A DNA stretch of 16,641 nucleotides from Pseudomonadota bacterium (GTDB lineage: Bacteria > Pseudomonadota > Alphaproteobacteria > Rhizobiales > Rhizobiaceae). The notes under the pieces are model-generated. The model was given only the letters and a program-made list of their open reading frames with translations, did not search any database and had not been told where the DNA came from. Each line of letters starts with the position of its first letter. Within the stretch, counting starts at the first letter, position 1. This document shows, in pieces, positions 6,733 to 16,006 of this stretch. Location: positions 1 through 16,641 of the forward strand of contig JAEZHO010000002.1 of NCBI GenBank assembly GCA_023416545.1, read 5' to 3'. The translations under genes were made by a program, and so were the position numbers.

Positions 6733-8259
6733 ATGCATCTTTCCAGACGAAACCTGCTTCAAATGGCGACTGCGATGGGCGCGGCGACGCTGCTCGGCGG
6801 ACGATTTGCAGCCGCTCAGGGCACGCAGACATTGCGGATCGGGCTCTCGACCTACCCCCCGCATTTCCGGCCGTGGGTGAACATCGGGTGGTCCGGCCAT
6901 TTGCTGTTCTCTTTGGTGAACCGCAACCTCATAAATTACGATGACCAGGGCAATCTGGTGGGCGAGCTTGTCGAAAGCTGGTCGGCAGTGGAAGACGATG
7001 CTTGGGAGTTCAAGCTGCGCGACGTGAAGTTCCATGACGGCAGCCCCGTGACGTCTGCAGACGTGAAGTGGAACTTCGAGGAGATCGCGAAGGAACAGTC
7101 GGGCGCCTACATGTACGACGCGCTCAAGGTGGTGAAGGATGTCGAGATCGTAGACGACCGGACCTTCCGCCTGCGTACCGACGGACCGGTTGCGACCATT
7201 CCCGCGCTGATGGCTTTTCCCTTCTTCACCATCCTCAAGGCGGGGTCGACCGATGTCGAGCCGCAGGGCATCGGCGCCGGGCCTTACAAGATCGTCTACG
7301 CCGAGAAGGGTGTCGGCATCGAACTGGAGCCAAGCGAGCACTACTTCAAGGGTCAGCCGCCGCTCGCCGGCATTTCCGTGACGGCCTATGCCGACGAGAG
7401 CGCGCGGGTCGCCGCCGTGACGGCCGGCGACGTCGATCTGGTGGACTACGTGCCATGGTCGGCAATGGCCGCTATCGACGCCAATCCCGCCCTCAAGCTG
7501 TTCAAGAAGGACGCAGGTCCCTTCATGTATCTCAGCTTCAACGGAAGCGGCCCCTTCGCAGATGCTCGCCTCCGCCAGGCTGTGGCCTTCGGCCTTCGAC
7601 GCGAGGAGTTCGTCAAGTCGGTATTCTTCGGCTTCGGCGCCCCGATGACTGGCCTGCCGCGGGCATCCGGCACCGCCTTTCACAATGAGGACCAGGCGAA
7701 ATTCTGGGGCTACGATCCGGAACGGTCGAAGGCTCTCATGAAGGAAGCCGGCCACGAGAACGGCTTCGAGGTCACTCTGCTCGCGACGTCGCAGTATTCC
7801 ATGCACCGCGACACGGCCGTCCTCATCCAGAGCCAGCTCGCCGAGATCGGTATCAAGGTGAACCTCGTCCTGCCTGACTGGGCAACCCGGATCACCATGG
7901 GCAACAACGGCATCGGTGATTTCGCCGTACAGGGCAACGCCCTCGACATCATCGATCCGGATGCGACGCATTCCATCGTCGATCCGTCCCTGACGCCGAC
8001 CTATCTGCGAAGCCGCAACTTCGAGATCGAGGGCCTGACTGAACTCTATCAGGCAGGGCGGTCCGAACTCGACGACGAGAAGCGCGTCGAGATCTACAGG
8101 CGGGCGGACCAGCTGGTGCTGGACAACACGGCGATCTGCGGCGTTGCCTACCGCGCGCAGGGCTACGCGACGAGCGCGTCCGTTCAAAAGCTGCCGCTGC
8201 TGCCCGACCAGATCTCGGTTTACTCGGCGACCAACTTCGACCAGATCAGCCTCGGCTAA
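6733..8259 (+). CDS. ABC transporter periplasmic solute-binding protein, peptide/opine/nickel family 5, Tat-type signal
   Basis: This 508-residue protein is a family 5 extracellular solute-binding protein (SBP_bac_5; DppA/OppA relatives). Residues 1-28 form a twin-arginine signal: SRRNLLQ at 4-10, a hydrophobic stretch, then AAA (26-28) as the likely cleavage site before QG. The mature protein has the usual family landmarks: LVESWSAVEDDAWEFKLR (residues 76-93), VKFHDGSPVTSADVKW (95-110), GAGPYKI, and FNGSGPFADARLRQAVAFGL in the second half. It would bind the imported compound in the periplasm and deliver it to the permeases at 8325-10078. AGAGGG lies seven bases before the ATG. As first gene of the rightward operon it is followed by a stable hairpin, which usually keeps binding-protein mRNA abundant. 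The ligand could be a dipeptide, a modified amino acid or a lactam-like compound. Confidence 0.94.
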   Translation: MHLSRRNLLQMATAMGAATLLGGRFAAAQGTQTLRIGLSTYPPHFRPWVNIGWSGHLLFSLVNRNLINYDDQGNLVGELVESWSAVEDDAWEFKLRDVKFHDGSPVTSADVKWNFEEIAKEQSGAYMYDALKVVKDVEIVDDRTFRLRTDGPVATIPALMAFPFFTILKAGSTDVEPQGIGAGPYKIVYAEKGVGIELEPSEHYFKGQPPLAGISVTAYADESARVAAVTAGDVDLVDYVPWSAMAAIDANPALKLFKKDAGPFMYLSFNGSGPFADARLRQAVAFGLRREEFVKSVFFGFGAPMTGLPRASGTAFHNEDQAKFWGYDPERSKALMKEAGHENGFEVTLLATSQYSMHRDTAVLIQSQLAEIGIKVNLVLPDWATRITMGNNGIGDFAVQGNALDIIDPDATHSIVDPSLTPTYLRSRNFEIEGLTELYQAGRSELDDEKRVEIYRRADQLVLDNTAICGVAYRAQGYATSASVQKLPLLPDQISVYSATNFDQISLG

Positions 8260-8269
8260 CATTCACACG

Positions 8270-8290
8270 AGACCCGGCATCGCCGGGTCT
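8270..8290 (+). terminator. Intercistronic stem-loop after the solute-binding protein gene
   Basis: AGACCCGGC (8270-8278) and GCCGGGTCT (8282-8290) are perfect reverse complements around the loop ATC, followed by TCCTCC, so there is no strong T tract. It lies 10 bases after the stop codon and 34 before the first permease start. Such hairpins between a binding-protein gene and its permease genes commonly stabilise the upstream mRNA or terminate part of the transcripts, giving more binding protein than permease. Confidence 0.7.
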
Positions 8291-8324
8291 TCCTCCTAGT
8301 GCACAACGCATAAGGGACTGCTGC

Positions 8325-9272
8325 ATGGGATGGTTCATGCGCCGCATTGTCCAGAGCTTGATCATGCTCTGGATCGTGGTTTCACTCGTATTCTTGTCGA
8401 TCCACTTCGTTCCCGGTGACCCGGTCGAACTGCTGCTGGCACAGGACGGCGCTGCGCCGGATCCGGCGATGGTGGCCATGGTCCGTGATCAGCTCGGTCT
8501 GAACCGACCGCTGCATGAACAGTATATCGACAAGATGACCGAGCTCCTGCGCTTCGACCTCGGCACATCCATCGTCGATTACAGCCCCGTCGCGACCGAG
8601 GTTTCCCGGCGTCTGCCGAGAACCCTGGAGCTGATCGGCGCGGCTGCGATCATCAGCCTGCTCATCGGACTGCCCGCCGGTGTCCTTGCCGCGCGCGCGC
8701 CAAAGAGCCTTTTCAGTCGCGGCGCGATGCTCGTTGCAGGTACCGCGCAGTCGGTTCCCGTCTTCGTTCTCGGCACGTTGATGGTCATCCTGTTCGCGCA
8801 GTTCCTCGGCTGGCTTCCGGCCGGTGGCTTTGTCCCCTTCAGTCGCGATCCCGCGAAGCACATGCTGCTACTGATCATGCCGGCGGCGACAATCGCGATC
8901 GGCCTCTCCGCCGTGGTATTCCGTATCACGCGGGCCTCGATGCTGGAGGTCCTGCCGCTCGACTTCATACGCACCGCCCGCGCCAAGGGCGTTCCGGCCC
9001 GCCGGGTGGTTATCCGTCATGCGCTGCGCAACGCATTGATGCCGGTCATCACCGTCTTCGCGCTGCAGCTCGGCGGCCTTCTTGCCGGAACGGTGCTCGT
9101 CGAGACCGTCTTCAACTGGCCCGGCCTCTCCGGAATGCTGGTCAGCGGCGTCAACGCGCGAGACTACCCCGTCGTGACCGGCGTCATTGTCGTCGTTGCA
9201 GCCTGCTACATCGGTCTGAACCTGCTGGTCGACATCATCTACGGCCTGACTGATCCGCGGGTGCGCAAATGA
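8325..9272 (+). CDS. ABC transporter permease, DppB/OppB type
   Basis: This 315-residue inner-membrane protein has the binding-protein-dependent permease fold. Six hydrophobic segments are visible at about residues 10-28, 102-123, 135-160, 180-199, 235-262 and 283-305. The N-terminus has FVPGDPVE (28-35), typical of the DppB/GsiC group, and the periplasmic loop has LGLNRPLHEQY (57-67). The EAA loop that docks on the ATPase is at 213-241 (DFIRTARAKGVPARRVVIRH, then ALRNALMP). NWPGLSGML (264-272) is a further family mark. It pairs with the second permease, whose start overlaps its stop by four bases (ATGA). AAGGGA sits seven bases before the ATG. Substrate specificity lies mostly in the binding protein. 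Confidence 0.94.
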   Translation: MGWFMRRIVQSLIMLWIVVSLVFLSIHFVPGDPVELLLAQDGAAPDPAMVAMVRDQLGLNRPLHEQYIDKMTELLRFDLGTSIVDYSPVATEVSRRLPRTLELIGAAAIISLLIGLPAGVLAARAPKSLFSRGAMLVAGTAQSVPVFVLGTLMVILFAQFLGWLPAGGFVPFSRDPAKHMLLLIMPAATIAIGLSAVVFRITRASMLEVLPLDFIRTARAKGVPARRVVIRHALRNALMPVITVFALQLGGLLAGTVLVETVFNWPGLSGMLVSGVNARDYPVVTGVIVVVAACYIGLNLLVDIIYGLTDPRVRK

Positions 9273-10078
9273 AACAGATCTTCTCTACCCCTTCGGCAAT
9301 ACTGCTGAGCATCCTGGTCGTCGGAGCATTGCTGGCGCCGGTCCTGCCGCTGCACGATCCGCTGGCGATGGACGTCGCCAACCGCTTTGCGGGGCCGTCG
9401 GCACGGCATTGGTTCGGCCAGGACGAATACGGACGCGACGTCTTCTCCCGGCTCCTCTTCGCGCTGCGGTCGGCGATCCTGATCTCCGGCTCTGCTGCCT
9501 TGCTCGCAGCTGCCATCGGAACTGCGATCGGCGTCGCGGCAGGCTATGTGCGGGGCTTTTCCGAGGCTTTGTCGCTGCGCGTGATGGACGTGATCCTGTG
9601 CTTCCCGCCGCTGCTGCTCGCCATGTTGGCGGCGACGCTCTACGGGGCGGGTCCGCAGACACTGGTGCCGGTGCTTGCGCTCGTATTCGTCCCGAGCTTC
9701 ACGCGTGTAGCCCATGCTTCGGTCATGACGGTTCGCACGATGGACTATGTCGACGCCGTCCGCCTTATGGGCGCTTCGACGCAGCACATCCTGTGGCGCA
9801 CCATCCTTCCCGCCATCGCCGGACCGCTATTCGTCCAGTTCAGCTTCGTGGTCGCCATGTCGGTGGTGCTTGAATCGGGGCTTTCCTATCTCGGCCTGGG
9901 GGTCCTTCCACCCGAACCTTCGCTCGGAATGATGGTCGGGGCGGCACGTGCGACGTTCATTGACGAGCCTTGGCTTCTGCTGGCGCCCTGCCTGCTGCTG
10001 ACGATCGTGATCGTACTGTTGAACGCCTTCTGCGACCACCTGCGCCACCTGCTCGACCCGCGTCGCAGCCAAAACTGA
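9269..10078 (+). CDS. ABC transporter permease, DppC/OppC type
   Basis: This 269-residue permease is the second membrane subunit. It carries the DppC/OppC N-terminal hallmark HWFGQDEYGRDVFSRLLF (47-64), hydrophobic segments at about 10-27, 68-95, 106-126, 131-147, 190-212 and 236-256, and the EAA loop at 159-186 (DYVDAVRLMGASTQHILWRT, then ILPAIAGP). LSYLGLGVLPPEPSLGMMV (205-223) and the C-terminal LLDPR (261-265) are typical of this subfamily. It is slightly shorter than many DppC proteins (about 280-300) because of a compact N-terminus. The ATGA overlap with the upstream permease implies translational coupling and equal amounts of the two. Confidence 0.94.
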   Translation: MKQIFSTPSAILLSILVVGALLAPVLPLHDPLAMDVANRFAGPSARHWFGQDEYGRDVFSRLLFALRSAILISGSAALLAAAIGTAIGVAAGYVRGFSEALSLRVMDVILCFPPLLLAMLAATLYGAGPQTLVPVLALVFVPSFTRVAHASVMTVRTMDYVDAVRLMGASTQHILWRTILPAIAGPLFVQFSFVVAMSVVLESGLSYLGLGVLPPEPSLGMMVGAARATFIDEPWLLLAPCLLLTIVIVLLNAFCDHLRHLLDPRRSQN

Positions 10079-10103
10079 CATGTCCCCACAGGAGGTAACG
10101 ACT

Positions 10104-11927
<1,824 letters not shown>

Positions 11928-11960
11928 TCCCGTCGCTGCAGCCCAACAAAGAGTTTCATC

Positions 11961-13286
11961 ATGAGCAGCCTTTCAATTCCCGTGAAACCGTTCCAGGGCG
12001 ATCCGGAATTACCCGAGAAAGTCGATGTCGTGGTCATCGGTGGTGGCATCATCGGGGTGACCACCGCGATGGAGCTTGCCGAGCGCGGCATTTCGGTAGC
12101 GCTCTGCGAGAAGGGCGTGATCGCTGGCGAACAGTCGAGCCGAAACTGGGGCTGGACGCGCCAGATGGGCCGCGACGAACGGGAATTGCCGCTGTGCATC
12201 CATTCGGTCGACATGTGGTCGCGTCTCAACGAACGCATCGGCCGCGATACCGGTTGGCGCCGCACCGGCATCAGCTACCTCTCCTACACCAGACGTGACC
12301 TGAAAGGGTGGCTGGAGTGGGAGCAGATCGGCAAACGACACGGCCTCGATGCCCGCATGCTCAGCTCGGCCGAGATCGAAGAGAAGATCCCCGGAAACCA
12401 TGGGAAGCTTCTCGGCGTACTGCATACCGGCAGTGACGGTCGCGCCGAGCCATGGATCGCCGTTCCAGCCATGGCCGAGTATGCACGGGAGAAAGGGGCA
12501 AGGATCCTCACCAATTGCGCCGTCCGCACGGTGGAGACCGCTGCCGGCGCCGTAAGCTCCGTCATCACCGAGCGTGGCGAGATCAGGTGCCAGGCGGTCG
12601 TCCTGGCGGGCGGCATCTGGTCCCGCCTGTTTGCCGGCAACATGGGTTTCGATTTTCCTCAGTTGAAAGTGATCGGGCCGGTAACGCAGGTCGACAATGT
12701 CCAGGGCGTTACGAACATGCCTGTCGGTGCGGGTGACTTCGCCTATCGCCAGCGGCTGGACGGCAGCTTCACTATCGCAGTCCGCAACAAGAACCTTGCC
12801 CCTATCACGCCGGATCATTTCCGGCTGCTGTTCGAATTCGCGCCGACCTATCTCACGACATGGCGCGAGCTCAGCCTGCAATTCAACGCGACGTTCTTCC
12901 AGGAACTGATGACGAAACGCCGCTGGACGGGTGCCGAGAAAACCCCGTTCGAGGCATGCCGCACGATGGACCCGAAGCCGGATGCGGGCTTCACCGCGAA
13001 GGCACTCCGCAACATCTCACGCAACTTCCCAGCCTTCGCCAATGCGCGCGTGGTCCACGAATGGGCGGGCGTTATCGATGCGACCCCCGACGCGATCCCG
13101 GTTATCAGCCCCCTTCACCCGGTACCCGGCTTCTATCTCGCGTCGGGCTTTTCCGGCCACGGCTTCGGTATCGGCCCGGCCGCAGGGGAATTGATGGCGG
13201 ACCTCGTCACCGGATCGACCACCAAGGTCGATGCCAAAGTCTTCGACATCAGCCGCTTGCGGCCGAAATACGCCTCGAAAGGGTGA
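11961..13286 (+). CDS. FAD-dependent oxidoreductase of the DAO family
   Basis: This 441-residue flavoprotein has an N-terminal Rossmann motif VDVVVIGGGIIGVTTAMELA (21-40; GxGxxG at 27-32), with E50 as the likely ribose-binding acidic residue. The stretch EQSSRNWGWTRQMGRD (57-72) marks a DAO subgroup frequent in rhizobia. The C-terminal FAD-contacting loop SGFSGHGFGIGPAAGELM is at 395-412, after DATPDAIPVI. Family members oxidise amines or amino acids (D-amino acids, sarcosine, opines, gamma-glutamylputrescine) to imines. No signal peptide or membrane segment is seen, so it is probably soluble or peripheral. The ribosome binding site is weak (AAAGAG seven bases before the ATG). The next gene starts two bases after its stop. 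I infer it oxidises an amine released by HyuAB or imported directly; the substrate is unknown. Confidence 0.9.
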   Translation: MSSLSIPVKPFQGDPELPEKVDVVVIGGGIIGVTTAMELAERGISVALCEKGVIAGEQSSRNWGWTRQMGRDERELPLCIHSVDMWSRLNERIGRDTGWRRTGISYLSYTRRDLKGWLEWEQIGKRHGLDARMLSSAEIEEKIPGNHGKLLGVLHTGSDGRAEPWIAVPAMAEYAREKGARILTNCAVRTVETAAGAVSSVITERGEIRCQAVVLAGGIWSRLFAGNMGFDFPQLKVIGPVTQVDNVQGVTNMPVGAGDFAYRQRLDGSFTIAVRNKNLAPITPDHFRLLFEFAPTYLTTWRELSLQFNATFFQELMTKRRWTGAEKTPFEACRTMDPKPDAGFTAKALRNISRNFPAFANARVVHEWAGVIDATPDAIPVISPLHPVPGFYLASGFSGHGFGIGPAAGELMADLVTGSTTKVDAKVFDISRLRPKYASKG

Positions 13287-13288
13287 TC

Positions 13289-13993
13289 ATGTCAGCACGG
13301 GTCGCACTCATTTCCGGCGGTCGCCGGGGGATAGGCGCTGCCATCGGGCAGAAGCTGCTCGCCGAGGGTTGGTCGCTGTCGCTCGGGATTCGTGGCGGGG
13401 CGTTGCCCGACTGGGCGGGGGCATTGGCCCCGGATCGCATCCACTGCCAGCATTACGAATCCGCCGATGCCGGAGCGGAGGCGGCCTGGGTCGCCAGCGC
13501 CATGGAAAGGTTTGGCCGCATCGACGCGATCGTCGCCAGCGCCGGCATCTCTGCCGGCAAGAGCGCGCTCGACGCCAGTGACGATGAAATCCGCGAGATG
13601 ATGGAAATCAACGTCCTCGCCCCGCGCCGGCTGGTCAAGGCGGCATGGGAGCCGCTGGCGGCCAGCAAGCGCGGACGCGTCGTCATTCTCGCGTCGCTCT
13701 CCGGCAAGCGTGTCAAGACAGCCGCGTCCGGCAGTTACGCGATGTCGAAGTTTGCCGCCGTCGCGCTGACCCATGGCATCCGGCACGAAGGCTTCGAGAA
13801 GGGTATTCGCGCCACTGCCGTCTGCCCGGGTTTCGTCGCTACCGAGATGGCGACCGCGCTGACGACGATGCCACCCGAAGACATGACGCAGCCGGAGGAC
13901 ATCGCGCGCATCGTGTCGATGATCCTGGACCTGCCGAACGAAGCAGTGGTGGCGGAGTTTGCCATCAACTGCTCGCTCGAGCCCTCGCTCTAA
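13289..13993 (+). CDS. Short-chain dehydrogenase/reductase
   Basis: This 234-residue classical SDR has the nucleotide-binding motif SGGRRGIG (9-16); the arginine before the final GIG often goes with NADP(H) preference. The structural ASAG motif is at 83-86 in place of NNAG. The catalytic set appears complete: N108, S136, Y150 and K154 (YAMSK), with CPGFVATEM (179-187) after it. The C-terminus ends EFAINCSLEPSL, close to the usual end of the fold. It would reduce a ketone or oxidise an alcohol in the pathway. The ATG lies two bases after the DAO-family stop, with AAAGGG just upstream, so the two genes are tightly coupled and probably act on consecutive intermediates. An upstream in-frame extension exists but overlaps the oxidoreductase gene and is not plausible. 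Confidence 0.92.
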   Translation: MSARVALISGGRRGIGAAIGQKLLAEGWSLSLGIRGGALPDWAGALAPDRIHCQHYESADAGAEAAWVASAMERFGRIDAIVASAGISAGKSALDASDDEIREMMEINVLAPRRLVKAAWEPLAASKRGRVVILASLSGKRVKTAASGSYAMSKFAAVALTHGIRHEGFEKGIRATAVCPGFVATEMATALTTMPPEDMTQPEDIARIVSMILDLPNEAVVAEFAINCSLEPSL

Positions 13994-14015
13994 CACTTCG
14001 ATCTAAAAGGCTATC

Positions 14016-14038
14016 GCCGGGAAGAGCCTCTTCCCGGC
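14016..14038 (+). repeat. Perfect hairpin just upstream of the aldehyde dehydrogenase ribosome binding site
   Basis: GCCGGGAAGAG (14016-14026) and CTCTTCCCGGC (14028-14038) are perfect reverse complements about a single central base, so a transcript would form a stem of about ten pairs with a three-base loop. It ends five bases before the GGAGGAG ribosome binding site (14043-14049) of the next gene. There is no T tract, so it is less likely a terminator than an mRNA processing or stability element, or a DNA palindrome. Confidence 0.65.
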
Positions 14039-14054
14039 CCATGGAGGAGTTAAC

Positions 14055-15512
14055 ATGGCCAACAATCCTTTCGTCTCTCCGGATCGCGCCTATCGCGCCT
14101 ATATCGACGGAAGCTTCGTCGATCCCAAGGGCGACCTGATCGATGTCATGAACCCGGCGACCACCCAGGTCATCGCGCGGATTCCGGAAAGTGATGCTGC
14201 CGAAGTCGATCGTGCGGTTGCTGCCGCCCGCGCCGCCCAGGCGGACTGGGAGCGCCTGCCGGCCATCGAGCGTGCCGGCTACCTGCGCAAGATCGCTGCA
14301 AAACTCCGCGAACACCGTACCGACCTCGCCGACATCATCGTCCAGGAGCAGGGCAAGGTTCGCGGGCTTGCCCAGGTCGAGGCCGATTTCACCGCCGATT
14401 ACCTGGACTACATGGCCGAGTGGGCGCGCCGCATCGAGGGCGAGGTGCTCACCAGCGACCGGCCGAACGAGACCATGCTGCTGCTGCGCAAGCCGGTCGG
14501 CGTGGTGGCAGGCATCCTGCCGTGGAACTTCCCCTTCTTCCTGATCGCCCGCAAGCTGGCTCCGGCCCTCGTCACCGGCAACACCATCGTCATCAAGCCC
14601 AGCGAAGAAACGCCCGTCAACGCCTTCATCTTCGCCGAGCTTGCCGCAGAATGCGGTCTCCCGAAAGGCGTGTTCAATCTCGTCGGCGGCCGTGGCCGCA
14701 CAACCGGCGAGGCGCTTGCGGCTCACCCCGGCGTCGACCTCATCACCTTCACCGGATCAGTCGGCACCGGCTCCCATATCATGCAGCTTGCCGGCAAGAA
14801 CCTCACCCGCGTCAATCTGGAACTCGGCGGCAAGGCTCCGGCCATCGTCCTGAAGGATGCCGATCTCGATCTCGCGGCCAAGGCGATCTACGATTCGCGC
14901 GTCATCAACACGGGGCAGGTCTGCAACTGTGCCGAGCGCGTCTATGTCGAGCGCGAAGTACATGATGCGCTCGTCGAGAAGCTGACCGCATTGTTCAAGG
15001 CGACCCGCTACGGCGATCCGTCCGTCGAGACCGAGCTCGAGATGGGTCCTCTCATCAACCAGGCAGGCCTCGAGAAGGTGGCTGCCGCCGTGGATCTCGC
15101 CCGAACGCAGGGCGCCCGCGTCATCACCGGAGGCAAGAAGGCGGAGGGCCGTCAGGGCTTTCATTACGAGCCGACGCTGCTGGTCGATGCAACTGCCGAC
15201 ATGGACATCATGCGCCGCGAGACGTTCGGACCGGTGCTGCCCGTGCAGCCGGTCGACAGCCTCGAGGAGGCGATCGCGCTTGCGAACGACTCCGAATACG
15301 GCCTGACGTCTTCCATCTACACCCGGGACCTGTCGGCAGCGCTGAAGGCCTCGCGCGAGCTGAAGTTCGGCGAAACCTACATCAACCGTGAGAACTTCGA
15401 GGCGATGCAGGGCTTTCATGCCGGCCGCCGGAAGTCCGGCATCGGCGGCGCCGATGGCAAGCACGGCCTCTACGAGTTCACCGAGACCCATGTGGTCTAC
15501 ATCGCCGGCTAG
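14055..15512 (+). CDS. aldA: NAD-dependent aldehyde dehydrogenase, close to AldA (lactaldehyde/glycolaldehyde dehydrogenase)
   Basis: This 485-residue ALDH superfamily enzyme reads closely like E. coli AldA over its whole length, including RIPESDA, YLDYMAEWARRIEGE (116-130), ILPWNFPFFLIARKLAPAL (154-172), LELGGKAPAIV (255-265), SRVINTGQVCNCAERVY (281-297), and FGETYINRENFEAMQGFHAG near the end. Catalytic residues are N158, K181, E256 and the nucleophile C290 in GQVC; the NAD loop is FTGSVGTG (232-239). AldA oxidises L-lactaldehyde, glycolaldehyde and related small hydroxyaldehydes to acids using NAD. In this cluster a semialdehyde or small hydroxyaldehyde downstream of the amine oxidase is the likely substrate. 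The ATG follows GGAGGAG at a five-base spacing. The gene symbol reflects similarity, not a proven substrate. Confidence 0.92.
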   Translation: MANNPFVSPDRAYRAYIDGSFVDPKGDLIDVMNPATTQVIARIPESDAAEVDRAVAAARAAQADWERLPAIERAGYLRKIAAKLREHRTDLADIIVQEQGKVRGLAQVEADFTADYLDYMAEWARRIEGEVLTSDRPNETMLLLRKPVGVVAGILPWNFPFFLIARKLAPALVTGNTIVIKPSEETPVNAFIFAELAAECGLPKGVFNLVGGRGRTTGEALAAHPGVDLITFTGSVGTGSHIMQLAGKNLTRVNLELGGKAPAIVLKDADLDLAAKAIYDSRVINTGQVCNCAERVYVEREVHDALVEKLTALFKATRYGDPSVETELEMGPLINQAGLEKVAAAVDLARTQGARVITGGKKAEGRQGFHYEPTLLVDATADMDIMRRETFGPVLPVQPVDSLEEAIALANDSEYGLTSSIYTRDLSAALKASRELKFGETYINRENFEAMQGFHAGRRKSGIGGADGKHGLYEFTETHVVYIAG

Positions 15513-15586
15513 GCGTTCGACCGCGAAGAGATCCGCGCCGACGGCCAGCCGCTGGCGCCCCTTCCCACCCCAAGCAAGAGAGAACA

Positions 15587-16006
15587 ATGCTGAAGAAGAT
15601 CAAGTCCAGTTCCGCCTATGAAGAGAAGTATTCCTACAGCCGCGCCATCGTTATCGGCGACTGGGTGCTCGTCTCCAACACGGCTGGGCGCAACCATGCC
15701 ACCAAGGAAATGCCAAGCGACCCGCTCGAGCAGATGAAGATGACCATCCACAACATCCAGAAGGCCCTGCAGGCTGCAGGTGCCGATCTCCAGGATGTCG
15801 TGCGCGCACGCATCTACATCCCGAACCGCCAGCACCATCCGGAACTGCTCGACCACTGGGGCGAGGTTTTCCGCGGCATCGACCCGGTCGTGACCATCAC
15901 CGCCGGCACCCTGGCTTCGGAAATCTACCTCGTCGAGGTTGAAGTCACGGCCTACAAGGGTGCCCGCAACGACGGTTGGGAACGCGAAGCGATCTCGCTC
16001 GCCTGA
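15587..16006 (+). CDS. Rid-family (RidA/YjgF/UK114-like) protein, non-RidA subgroup
   Basis: This 139-residue protein has the chorismate-mutase-like Rid fold: YSRAIVIGDWVLVSNTAGRN (residues 17-36), the helix QMKMTIHNIQKALQAAGADL (49-68) and DVVRARIYIPN (70-80), ending with VEVEVTAYK. The family forms trimers; RidA itself hydrolyses reactive enamines and imines made by PLP enzymes or amino-acid oxidases. Aligning PVVTITAGTLASEIYLVEVE (100-119) with RidA, the conserved arginine (R105 in E. coli) is replaced by V102, so this belongs to a subgroup without the canonical imine deaminase arginine. The ATG follows AGAGAG. It lies 74 bases after the aldehyde dehydrogenase and seems the last gene of the tight operon. 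A role on the imine made by the DAO-family enzyme is plausible but not certain. Confidence 0.92.
   Translation: MLKKIKSSSAYEEKYSYSRAIVIGDWVLVSNTAGRNHATKEMPSDPLEQMKMTIHNIQKALQAAGADLQDVVRARIYIPNRQHHPELLDHWGEVFRGIDPVVTITAGTLASEIYLVEVEVTAYKGARNDGWEREAISLA

Noticed and set aside
6718..8262. A 514-codon open frame on the minus strand opposite the solute-binding protein gene
   Set aside because: It is the mirror of a strongly GC3-biased gene; it has no recognisable domain, and the sense frame has a clear family, signal peptide and ribosome binding site.
10080..10103. Upstream in-frame ATG as start of the ATPase gene
   Set aside because: The eight extra codons include the GGAGGT ribosome binding site that serves the ATG at 10104.
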